Below are positions 15,512 through 21,138 of a stretch of 37,498 bases of DNA, piece after piece (the first letter of the stretch is position 1; every line of letters starts with the position of its first letter). Origin of the DNA: a virus. Position numbers and translations under genes: made by a program. The DNA lies in IMG/VR virus record IMGVR_UViG_3300021425_000084, positions 1 to 37,498 of that record; one strand, 5' to 3'. A model generated the notes under the pieces. The model was not told where the DNA came from, did not search any database, and saw only the letters and a list, made by a program, of their open reading frames with translations.

Positions 15512-15856
15512 TCAGAATGGCACAGAATCTGAATCAAGTTCATTGTCAGAATATGGAGCAGGTTGCTGTTGCTGTACTGAGCCAGCCTGCCCTTGCACTT
15601 CTACTTTCCACGCAACTGCATCGGCGTAGTACTTACCATTCCATTCCCTCCCATTGTAATCCCAAGAGACTACGACACGATCCCCAACCTGTGCCTTGCA
15701 CATTTCGGCACGTTCCTTTAGTAGTGTGAAGGGTTGGGTTTTATCAAACTTATCATCCCTGGTCTTGATGACAAGTTGGCGTTTTGGCATGCCGTTACTT
15801 CCGACATGCTCGATTGGTGTAAGGGCAATCACCTCGCCCGTTGATTGATAACTCAT
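15512..15856 (-). CDS. Single-stranded DNA-binding-like protein (114 aa)
   Basis: The pattern STGEVIALTPIEHVG, then KRQLVIKTRD, then GDRVVVSWDYNGREWNGKYYADAVAWKVE fits a one-OB-fold DUF3127-type SSB. The end is Gln-rich and then acidic, finishing DSDSVPF, like the partner-binding tail of bacterial SSB. The start at 15856 gives MSYQSTGEV; an upstream in-frame start would add an unlikely 14 residues across the end of the small membrane ORF at 15861. It lies directly before ERF. Confidence 0.8.
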   Translation of the reverse strand: MSYQSTGEVIALTPIEHVGSNGMPKRQLVIKTRDDKFDKTQPFTLLKERAEMCKAQVGDRVVVSWDYNGREWNGKYYADAVAWKVEVQGQAGSVQQQQPAPYSDNELDSDSVPF

Positions 15857-15860
15857 AATG

Positions 15861-15953
15861 TTATTTATTCTGGTTACTGCGTAGCAAACACCACGCAAGA
15901 AGAGTCGTTGTAGCTACCCATGCGGCTACTACTGTTAGTATTGTTTCGATCAT
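15861..15953 (-). CDS. Tiny membrane peptide (30 aa)
   Basis: An ORF of 30 codons, MIETILTVVAAWVATTTLLAWC..., with one hydrophobic helix and a short polar tail. It fills the gap between the RuvC-like gene and the SSB-like gene. Its first codons (ATGATCGA) and the five bases upstream resemble those of another tiny membrane ORF at 16873-16956. It may be a small regulatory or holin-like peptide; function unknown. Confidence 0.45.
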   Translation of the reverse strand: MIETILTVVAAWVATTTLLAWCLLRSNQNK

Positions 15954-15957
15954 AGTT

Positions 15958-16446
15958 CTATTGGTTTGAGTTAATGTATCCGAGACGCATTGCCGACCAT
16001 CCTATGCAGATAGAATCAGCTTCGTCCTCAGATACGTCTAAATTGTAAAGTTGCTTCACCACTTGTTGAGCCAGTGCCTTCTGATCTTCTGACTTCTTTG
16101 GCCACGATACCCCAAGATGCTCTTTTATGGGCCTTCTCCACTCAGATGGGAGAATTTCCCTAGCTTGCACCTTATTGAAGTCACAAAGCCCCTCTATGTA
16201 GCCTCTGAGTTTCGCCTGAGCATTGACCACATTGGCTCTGGCACCCATGCCACGCTCCATCACTATGAACTCAGACCGAGCAATGATGTGAAGGATCGCA
16301 CTGCACTTGGAACGAACTACTTTGTCACCGTAGTAGTAAGCACCTTTATTGCCACGAGGTTTGACCAGTAAAGTCTCCTGCCTTGCTTGCCCCTTCCAAT
16401 GGGTCACGCCCATAAGGGTTCCAATGTCAATGCTAGTCCAGTCCAT
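15958..16446 (-). CDS. RuvC-like Holliday junction resolvase (162 aa)
   Basis: SIDIGT gives the first catalytic Asp (D7), VMERG gives the Glu (E64), and SEDEADSICIGWSAMRLG provides the two C-terminal Asp residues (D141, D144). This is the RNase H-fold set of RuvC. The length matches bacterial RuvC and its phage relatives. It would cleave recombination junctions or branched DNA before packaging. It lies in one operon with SSB, ERF and exonuclease. Confidence 0.85.
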   Translation of the reverse strand: MDWTSIDIGTLMGVTHWKGQARQETLLVKPRGNKGAYYYGDKVVRSKCSAILHIIARSEFIVMERGMGARANVVNAQAKLRGYIEGLCDFNKVQAREILPSEWRRPIKEHLGVSWPKKSEDQKALAQQVVKQLYNLDVSEDEADSICIGWSAMRLGYINSNQ

Positions 16447-16518
16447 AATATTTAAAGAAGAATGACGAGAAAAAGGGAAGATCCCCGCTTCGTCAAGAAT
16501 TATTTCGCAGCTTGCCCC

Positions 16519-16647
16519 TTATTCTTTGATACGCTGCTGTATATCACGCTTTGCGTTCCGTCTCTCTGCATGCCAGAAGACTTTTTTCCAGTCTCGCAGA
16601 TGCTTCCACCATTGCGGAGGCTTGGTTAGTTTACTTTTAGATGCCAT
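16519..16647 (-). CDS. Small basic Trp-rich protein (42 aa)
   Basis: An ORF of 42 codons, MASKSKLTKPPQWWKHLRDW..., strongly basic with a PPQWWKHLRDWK motif that I have the impression is recurrent in small phage proteins. It starts about 70 bases before the RuvC-like gene. Function unknown. The composition and the fit into an otherwise empty stretch support it. Confidence 0.6.
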   Translation of the reverse strand: MASKSKLTKPPQWWKHLRDWKKVFWHAERRNAKRDIQQRIKE

Positions 16648-16657
16648 TGCTAGTCCC

Positions 16658-16816
16658 TTATGCACTCCAAATAAGTGCGTTCCCAAGCTCCCACCTCCCC
16701 GCAGTGGCGATCCAATCCCAGCTTTCGCTGGTATGGTGACGACAAAGCCGCCTTAATTGGCAAACATGCAATGTTGCCATTCCAATATGTATATAGTTGA
16801 GGTCTAGTTTTTGCAT
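16658..16816 (-). CDS. Possible small protein (52 aa), overlapping a REP-like repeat
   Basis: An ORF of 52 codons. In favour: the sequence before its ATG resembles the leader of the gene at 17276-17470. Against: its second half is encoded by a sequence like a widespread bacterial intergenic palindrome (16711-16742), and the product shows no clear pattern. Treat as tentative. Confidence 0.35.
   Translation of the reverse strand: MQKLDLNYIHIGMATLHVCQLRRLCRHHTSESWDWIATAGRWELGNALIWSA
16711..16742. repeat. REP-like palindromic sequence
   Basis: The minus strand reads CGTCACCATACCAGCGAAAG and then CTGGGATTGGATCG. This resembles the common chromosomal repeat with the core CCNGCGAAAGCNGG followed by GGATC-type sequence. 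The core CCAGC-TTTC-GCTGG forms a small hairpin. One copy only in this window. Confidence 0.4.
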
Positions 16817-16824
16817 AGTATCAT

Positions 16825-16860
16825 TCTTTCGTTAAGGTAAAAGGTGTCCATCCCGCCCAC
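16825..16860 (-). other. Leader sequence similar to 17478-17514
   Basis: On the minus strand both begin GGTGG, then GGGATGG, then a CTTT-rich part and end AACGAAAG shortly before an ATG. About 28 of 36 positions agree. They lie before the ORFs at 16658-16816 and 17276-17470, so they look like duplicated 5' leaders. Confidence 0.5.
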
Positions 16861-16872
16861 CTTGCTTGTCCC

Positions 16873-16956
16873 TTATTTAAAGGCTATTGCAACCAACCAA
16901 ATGCCGATTGCTACATTGTAGGCTACAAATGCTGTATTCAAGATTAGATCGATCAT
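16873..16956 (-). CDS. Tiny membrane peptide (27 aa)
   Basis: An ORF of 27 codons, MIDLILNTAFVAYNVAIGIW..., almost entirely one hydrophobic helix with a Lys at the end. GAAGGGA lies upstream at ribosome-site distance. It starts 17 bases after the stop of the zinc-ribbon gene. The start region resembles that of the tiny membrane ORF at 15861. Confidence 0.45.
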   Translation of the reverse strand: MIDLILNTAFVAYNVAIGIWLVAIAFK

Positions 16957-16973
16957 TGCTCTATTTCCCTTCA

Positions 16974-17276
16974 TTAATAAGTACAACAACCACAGCATGG
17001 AGCGTCTTCGCATCGTCCCGCTGGATTGCGGAAACCCACAAAACCACTTGATGGTATGTAGAGAGTCCCAGGAACAGTACGGACCGCATGCATAGCAGCA
17101 GCATGGGCATCATCATTGCCAGTATAGCAATCAGGTTCTATTTCCTCCTGGCATGCATTGCATGTCACATAGAACCGCTTCCTACGGCCCGACTGGTAGG
17201 AGTGAAGATATCCACGCCCAGATTGAACTATTGTCCCGCAATTGGTGCAGCTTCCTTTGTATTTATTCTTTCTCAT
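16974..17276 (-). CDS. Cysteine-rich zinc-ribbon protein (100 aa)
   Basis: The N-terminal CTNCGT and CNACQE pairs (about residues 10-15 and 39-44) form a zinc ribbon. The C-terminus is again Cys-rich (CEDAPCCGCCTY). The middle is Gly/His/Ala-rich. The start overlaps the stop of the upstream gene by one base (TAATG). Small zinc-ribbon proteins of this type are common in phage early regions; the role is unknown. Confidence 0.65.
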   Translation of the reverse strand: MRKNKYKGSCTNCGTIVQSGRGYLHSYQSGRRKRFYVTCNACQEEIEPDCYTGNDDAHAAAMHAVRTVPGTLYIPSSGFVGFRNPAGRCEDAPCCGCCTY

Positions 17277-17470
17277 TACAGCTTTCCTTTCAACACGTTT
17301 AAAAAAGAGTCATCATTTCCCTCAAATTCGATTACTCCATTTGTGTAATCGATTAATGCCATATCTTGATCAATATCAATTCCCGCTGAATCTGCTGCTT
17401 GCAAAAAATAAGTAATGCAGCAGTCAATTTTAAGGACTAGTTTAGTCTTTCTATTAATTACTTTCGTCAT
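17276..17470 (-). CDS. Small hypothetical protein (64 aa)
   Basis: The start at 17470 (MTKVINRKTK) is chosen because the sequence before it repeats the leader at 16825-16860. An upstream in-frame start at 17512 would add 14 residues made of that leader. The rest is acidic, with a DYTNGVIEFEG beta-like motif. No family recognised. Confidence 0.55.
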   Translation of the reverse strand: MTKVINRKTKLVLKIDCCITYFLQAADSAGIDIDQDMALIDYTNGVIEFEGNDDSFLNVLKGKL

Positions 17471-17477
17471 TGTTCTA

Positions 17478-17514
17478 CTTTCGTTCAGGTTAAAGTTTCC
17501 CATCCCAACCACCG
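17478..17514 (-). other. Leader sequence similar to 16825-16860
   Basis: Second copy of the leader-like element described at 16825-16860. It lies between the Gp88-like gene and the 64-residue gene. Confidence 0.5.
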
Positions 17515-17519
17515 TTTTA

Positions 17520-18404
17520 TTAACCTTCGATCCAAGCTATAGCTTTTTTGAATCCGTCGAAGTCCAGCATGAACCCATCACGGATACCTTGTTGAGTGTT
17601 ACCAGTCTCTTTTATGGCAAGAATCCCATAGCTACCTTCGCCGTCCAGGAAGCGTAAATCTGAGCTATCCATCTCCAAAGTACTAGGCAAGGCTAGGATT
17701 CTATCCAAGTCAGCCTTAACCACTGGAAAGGCTACCTTTTGACCCCTTGCAATAGCTTGTTTGTAAAAGGGTAGCCTTCCTTTTGAGAAACTGTCCCAGC
17801 TGTAAGTCAGGTGATAATTATCCATGCTTTGGCGATTGGGGTCTTTTGTGTAGTCGTAAAACTGAACACTAGGGAAACTTGCAATGATACCCGAAAAATC
17901 CAAGTCGCTAGTACAATTCAGTCTTACACAAAAACTTACACCCTTCTTTTTAGCAAGTTTGGCTGCTTTCCGTATCTCGTGACAAATTGCCTTATTGAAA
18001 AGGTCCAACCTGAATTCGTGTAACCAGGTCTTAAGTAGCCTTGCTACTTGGATGGTAGATTTGCCACTTCTTTTCTCTAATAGAACATGACCGCTTTGGT
18101 CAAGACAAGGCGCTTTGCATGCACCGGCAAAAGTGCAAACATTACGGCCGCTTTTGCTTGCTGGCGCTAGGTAAAGACCGAGGGTAGCAAACTCATACTT
18201 CTTTCCCTTCACAAGCTTTGAACTAGAGTCGCAACTTGCAATGTAAGACAAACCAAGCTCTTTCAATAGCTTGCTATACGACAAGTTAGAATCGATTTGA
18301 TCCAACTTGTCCTGGACCCTTAAGCGAATCTTCAGTTTTTCCACAGGAAGCAAAGCATTTAGGAATTCTACCGCAAGGGTTTTATATGCATTCAGTTTTT
18401 TCAT
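17520..18404 (-). CDS. Gp88-family phage protein (294 aa)
   Basis: LGLYLAPASKSGRNVCTFAG followed by ACKAPCL (about residues 75-101) with three clustered cysteines, then a basic region, then RLNCTSDLDFSG and QFYDYTKDPNR, is the signature of the Gp88 family known from mycobacteriophages and many environmental phages. Function is unknown; the Cys set and RNase H- or radical-enzyme-like blocks suggest metal binding. It is the first gene of the main leftward operon and faces the 809 bp gene-free region, from which its promoter must come. TTGTCA and AATTAT (minus strand, near 18564-18592) with 17 bases between them are a possible promoter. Confidence 0.85.
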   Translation of the reverse strand: MKKLNAYKTLAVEFLNALLPVEKLKIRLRVQDKLDQIDSNLSYSKLLKELGLSYIASCDSSSKLVKGKKYEFATLGLYLAPASKSGRNVCTFAGACKAPCLDQSGHVLLEKRSGKSTIQVARLLKTWLHEFRLDLFNKAICHEIRKAAKLAKKKGVSFCVRLNCTSDLDFSGIIASFPSVQFYDYTKDPNRQSMDNYHLTYSWDSFSKGRLPFYKQAIARGQKVAFPVVKADLDRILALPSTLEMDSSDLRFLDGEGSYGILAIKETGNTQQGIRDGFMLDFDGFKKAIAWIEG

Positions 18405-18672
18405 AATATTTCAAGATTACTGGGTTGAATGGAATATCCGTACCACCACCAGTACTGTGGCACGAAATAATATTTAAGAATCCCAAAATTGAACAAAAAT
18501 CCAAAATACCGCAAGAACTTTTTTTTTACCCTATAGGGTACTTTTTCCAAACTACACTTCCGATAATTCACGTCTCGCCATTTTTTGACAATTTCCAGCA
18601 CCACCAGCCTCGTGTGCGCGTGTCTTATACTGCATGAGTGGTAGTTTGAGTGGTAAGGGTTGACGCAGTGAA

Positions 18673-18721
18673 GGACAGGACAGGACAGGACAGGACAGGA
18701 TAGAACAAAGGACAGGACAGG
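18673..18721. repeat. GGACA tandem repeat
   Basis: Five perfect tandem copies of GGACA (18673-18697), one degenerate GGATA, a seven-base spacer and two more GGACA copies. The last runs into the 12-base palindrome GACAGGCCTGTC (18716-18727). Strand asymmetry is complete (no C-T-rich counterpart nearby). Confidence 0.9.
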
Positions 18722-18784
18722 CCTGTCTACTACCACACAAGACAACCAGGCAACCTGCCCACAATCGGACAGGTTTCTCACAGC

Positions 18785-18897
18785 ATAAAGTTACGTCACA
18801 CCTAACACCATACCACCTGGGCATGCGTTATATAAGTTGCATGCACCTAACTTACTGGGCTGCGTGCGTGCGGTCTATAAGTTGCGTCACGCCTAGC
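18785..18897. repeat. Three iteron-like direct repeats
   Basis: Copies at 18785-18806, 18832-18851 and 18877-18897 share the consensus ATAAGTTRCGTCACRCCTAR. They are 47 and 45 bases apart, close to a whole number of helical turns, so a protein bound to each would lie on about the same face of the DNA. Copy 2 is flanked by GCATGC on both sides. Confidence 0.75.
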
Positions 18898-18977
18898 TTA
18901 TAGACGGGGGCGGGGGGGGTCGGAACGATCGCCGCTGCCTGTTGTTATGAGCCTAATACCCGTACCTTAAATAGGGT

Positions 18978-19035
18978 ACTGAAACTCACCACACTGAAAC
19001 ACACTGAACTGCAATCACTCTACTGAAACACACTG
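18978..19035. repeat. ACTGAAAC-type short repeats
   Basis: ACTGAAACACACTG occurs exactly at 18993-19006 and 19022-19035. A partial copy (ACTGAAACTCAC) lies at 18978-18989, with further ACTG units between. Confidence 0.8.
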
Positions 19036-19213
19036 CACTGTAACTGACTGTGTACCATCATGCCGTGAAGGAGCGTGTTACCTAGCGACTGAACAAGTGC
19101 TAACGTATAGTTGATGGCGTAGAGACAGTAGGAACGTAGACCATCCTATACCTTGTTGGGAACGGCCAAGGTTCCCAAAGTTTAACTAGGAAAATAATTC
19201 CGTCGAGTTTTTT

Positions 19214-19462
19214 CTACTCCCAATCCCACTGTGACCTGTGCTGTTCTACAATTTTGATGAGGGAGTCCCATTCATTCCAATCGAGAGTGATTTCACCTGG
19301 TTGTAGTCTTTCTCCTGTTTCATTGGTGAGTTTAATGCGAAGGAAGGAACCTGCTGCTTCGTCATCGGGGCCGACTTCAATGCAACTGAAGATGGGGTTA
19401 TTGAGGTATGGGGATTCGGTGTCGTCGTTAATGAGGGAGATTTTGGTAATTACTGGTTTCAT
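19214..19462 (-). CDS. Small hypothetical protein (82 aa)
   Basis: The start at 19462 (MKPVITKISL) forms ATGA with the upstream stop. The product is acidic and beta-like (GSFLRIKLTNETGERLQPGE, WNEWDSLIKIV). No family recognised. It is the last gene of a three-gene leftward group upstream of the gene-free region. Confidence 0.6.
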   Translation of the reverse strand: MKPVITKISLINDDTESPYLNNPIFSCIEVGPDDEAAGSFLRIKLTNETGERLQPGEITLDWNEWDSLIKIVEQHRSQWDWE

Positions 19463-19962
19463 GTTTGTATGTCTATGGATTGTGCTTTCTTTTCCTGTAC
19501 TTGGTCGAGTGCCCACTGCTTGATATCCTCGATACTCTTCTCACCGATCTTATCTGTTTGTGATGCAGAGATACTTGTGGGTCGTCCATCGAGTGTTAGG
19601 GATTGGTTGGTGAGTGCGACCATAGCTTTGACCAGGTCTTTAGTTGGGATGTCGTCCACTTCCTTATGGAGACGTTCTGCGATCTTGCGATTGATGTCAC
19701 GAGTGATGCGACCGAGGAAGTCATAGTATTCTTGTTCAGTCCAGCCGTAAGTGCGGCGTAGGAAGTCACGGCACTTAGCTTGGGACTCTCCACATTCACG
19801 GGATAGGAATCGTGCCTCATCTGTAATGGAGGCCCCACCTGCGATGCGTATGACGAGTCGGCGTAGGAAGTCGGGATCGGTGTTGGCAATAATGTTGTAA
19901 CCGAAGGGTTGTCGAAGTTCAATGGCTTGTTCTTCAGAGAGATCCTGTTTTTTCTTTGGCAT
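19459..19962 (-). CDS. HTH-like protein, possible small terminase (167 aa)
   Basis: A helix-turn-helix-like segment (GGASITDEARFLSRECGES, about residues 42-60) is followed by a central helical part and then IPTKDLVKAMVALTNQ with DGRPT, a pattern I associate with small terminase subunits and related phage DNA-binding proteins. No other small terminase was found in the genome. It lies on the strand opposite to the large terminase, which is unusual and lowers the odds. A regulator or ParB-like protein are alternatives. Confidence 0.5.
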   Translation of the reverse strand: MPKKKQDLSEEQAIELRQPFGYNIIANTDPDFLRRLVIRIAGGASITDEARFLSRECGESQAKCRDFLRRTYGWTEQEYYDFLGRITRDINRKIAERLHKEVDDIPTKDLVKAMVALTNQSLTLDGRPTSISASQTDKIGEKSIEDIKQWALDQVQEKKAQSIDIQT

Positions 19963-20248
19963 CGTTGAGTGTGTCTGCTGGTTCTAGGTGTGTGGATCGC
20001 AGGTATTTCTCAAAGACCAATGATCCTTTTATTCCGCCTTGGGTGGTTAGTACGCAGTGCATCCCGTGTTTTATAATGCTGATTGTATCCATTTGATAGA
20101 GGCTATTTCCTAAGTCGTCCTTATGAATTACAAGCATAGCACATGGAAACCCTAAGTCCATATCGGCGTATTGTTTAATATGTGGATCAATATCCCATAG
20201 GTCAAACTCAGTGACGTGCGTCAGTGGTATCGTGATGATGTGGTTCAT
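19934..20248 (-). CDS. Hypothetical protein (104 aa)
   Basis: Acidic, no recognised domain. It starts at an ATG with AAAAGGAAA upstream, 76 bases from the divergent regulator gene at 20325, and overlaps the next gene by 29 bases. It is the promoter-proximal gene of this leftward group. Confidence 0.6.
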   Translation of the reverse strand: MNHIITIPLTHVTEFDLWDIDPHIKQYADMDLGFPCAMLVIHKDDLGNSLYQMDTISIIKHGMHCVLTTQGGIKGSLVFEKYLRSTHLEPADTLNDAKEKTGSL

Positions 20249-20272
20249 ATTTCCTTTTCTTAATTAAAGGGC

Positions 20273-20301
20273 TTGACATGTATTGGTAATTCCGAATAAA
20301 T
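20273..20301 (+). promoter_or_regulatory. Possible promoter for the rightward regulator gene
   Basis: TTGACA (20273-20278), a 17-base spacer and ATAAAT (20296-20301), then AGGAAG and the ATG at 20325. The -35 box is perfect, the -10 box matches only in its last three bases. It lies in the divergent gap between 20248 and 20325. Confidence 0.35.
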
Positions 20302-20324
20302 GCAAGCCGAAAGGAAGAAACAGC

Positions 20325-20768
20325 ATGATACAAGGATTTAAGGAACGCTTTCAAAGCAGCCGTGTTACTCGCAAGGAGTTGGCAGAAGCGGCAGGAATCA
20401 AAGAGTCCACACTCAAGCAGTATATATTCGGGGATCGTGTATCTCAGCATGTACTGGATACCTTTGAGAAGTTGGACAATCCGCAAGAGACTTTACCCAC
20501 ACCTCCTATTAGTCCTCAAGAGGAGGAGGTCGTAACCAAATCTTCTGGGGAGAAGAAAGAAGATAAGTCAGTTATGATCTCCTCCACTGAGGTGATGGAT
20601 GCACAGGTGTGCCAGGTGATGCCTAATAAGAACTTCAGGAAAGTAAGGATACTAAAGACAGGAGAGGTGGTCGTGGCACGTTTAACGCCCCGTAGGAGGG
20701 GTGAGTATATGAATCGTGGTAAGCGGCTACGTGTGAAGCTTACAGACAGCACATGGTGGGTGCAGTAG
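20325..20768 (+). CDS. HTH transcriptional regulator (147 aa)
   Basis: Residues 8-45 (RVTRKELAEAAGIKESTLKQ, then YIFGDRVS) form an XRE-like helix-turn-helix. A Pro/Glu-rich linker and a basic C-terminal domain (KVRILKTGEVVVARLTPRRR, RVKLTDSTWWV) follow, the latter like an SH3-type or peptidase-less repressor end. The start at 20325 has AGGAAG at good spacing; an upstream TTG start is less likely. As first rightward gene before terminase, with a divergent promoter gap, it may switch early to late transcription. It could also take part in packaging as a small-terminase analogue. Confidence 0.7.
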   Translation: MIQGFKERFQSSRVTRKELAEAAGIKESTLKQYIFGDRVSQHVLDTFEKLDNPQETLPTPPISPQEEEVVTKSSGEKKEDKSVMISSTEVMDAQVCQVMPNKNFRKVRILKTGEVVVARLTPRRRGEYMNRGKRLRVKLTDSTWWVQ

Positions 20769-20833
20769 GATTTGTTTGGGTTGTTATACTACTGACATGA
20801 CTATGCTGACACTAGGTTCAAGGAGGTTTTTTT

Positions 20834-20908
20834 ATGATATTTCCCTCTAAAGGGATAACGGGATTGAGTTCCCCAAACCTGCTTAGTGCCAGCGAATCTT
20901 TATTATGA
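20834..20908 (+). CDS. 24-residue small protein with strong ribosome site
   Basis: AAGGAGG (20820-20826) lies seven bases before an ATG that opens a 24-codon ORF, MIFPSKGITGLSSPNLLSAS.... Its stop overlaps the next start (ATGA at 20905-20908). The next gene has no ribosome site of its own, so this ORF probably acts as a translational lead. The best Shine-Dalgarno of the late region serves this short ORF. Confidence 0.6.
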   Translation: MIFPSKGITGLSSPNLLSASESLL

Positions 20909-21138
20909 AAAAGGAAGAGGTGCTGTGCTACACCAATTATGGCACAATCACATTCAAGGGCAACCTTGTACCTGCTTTGAGAAAAAACCTTCAACAGTAC
21001 CACGAAGAGTCGAATAGCTTCTCATTGGTCAATCAACGAAAACTGGAGGGGTTGAGAGTTTATATTGATGAGTTAATTCCAATTTTCAGGGGACTCTGTG
21101 GTAGTATACCTGATATCACTATTACAATAGATGCCTAA
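20905..21138 (+). CDS. Small hypothetical protein upstream of terminase (77 aa)
   Basis: Mixed helical protein, no recognised family. Translation likely depends on coupling with the 24-residue ORF before it. Its end overlaps the terminase start by eight bases. Its position is that usually held by a small terminase, but the length is very short for one. Confidence 0.6.
   Translation: MKKEEVLCYTNYGTITFKGNLVPALRKNLQQYHEESNSFSLVNQRKLEGLRVYIDELIPIFRGLCGSIPDITITIDA

Larger units (their letters stand above)
18405..19213. other. Gene-free, repeat-rich region; candidate replication origin and early promoter region
   Basis: 809 bp with no convincing gene on either strand. From left to right it holds: a 14-base palindrome centred near 18538 (TACCCTATAGGGTA); GGACA tandem repeats (18673-18721) ending in the palindrome GACAGGCCTGTC; three iteron-like repeats (18785-18897); a run of G (18903-18922); ACTGAAACACACTG repeats (18978-19035); a bulged hairpin (19105-19151); and a hairpin with 8-pair stem (19156-19178). 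The region lies at the head of the leftward replication operon. A role as origin is inference. Confidence 0.55.

Noticed and set aside
7081-18568. Shared 13-mers such as TGACTTCCGATAA (7081, 14846) and ACTTCCGATAATT (14848, 18556)
   Set aside because: About ten 13-base matches are expected by chance in a sequence of this length; one copy is coding and the surroundings do not agree.
18673-18721. CRISPR-like array
   Set aside because: Repeat unit is only five bases, without spacers of constant size, and no cas genes are present.
18401-18781. Minus-strand ORF of 126 codons and overlapping ORFs in the gene-free region
   Set aside because: They translate the GGACA repeat and T-rich tracts, show low complexity and have no ribosome site or recognisable pattern.
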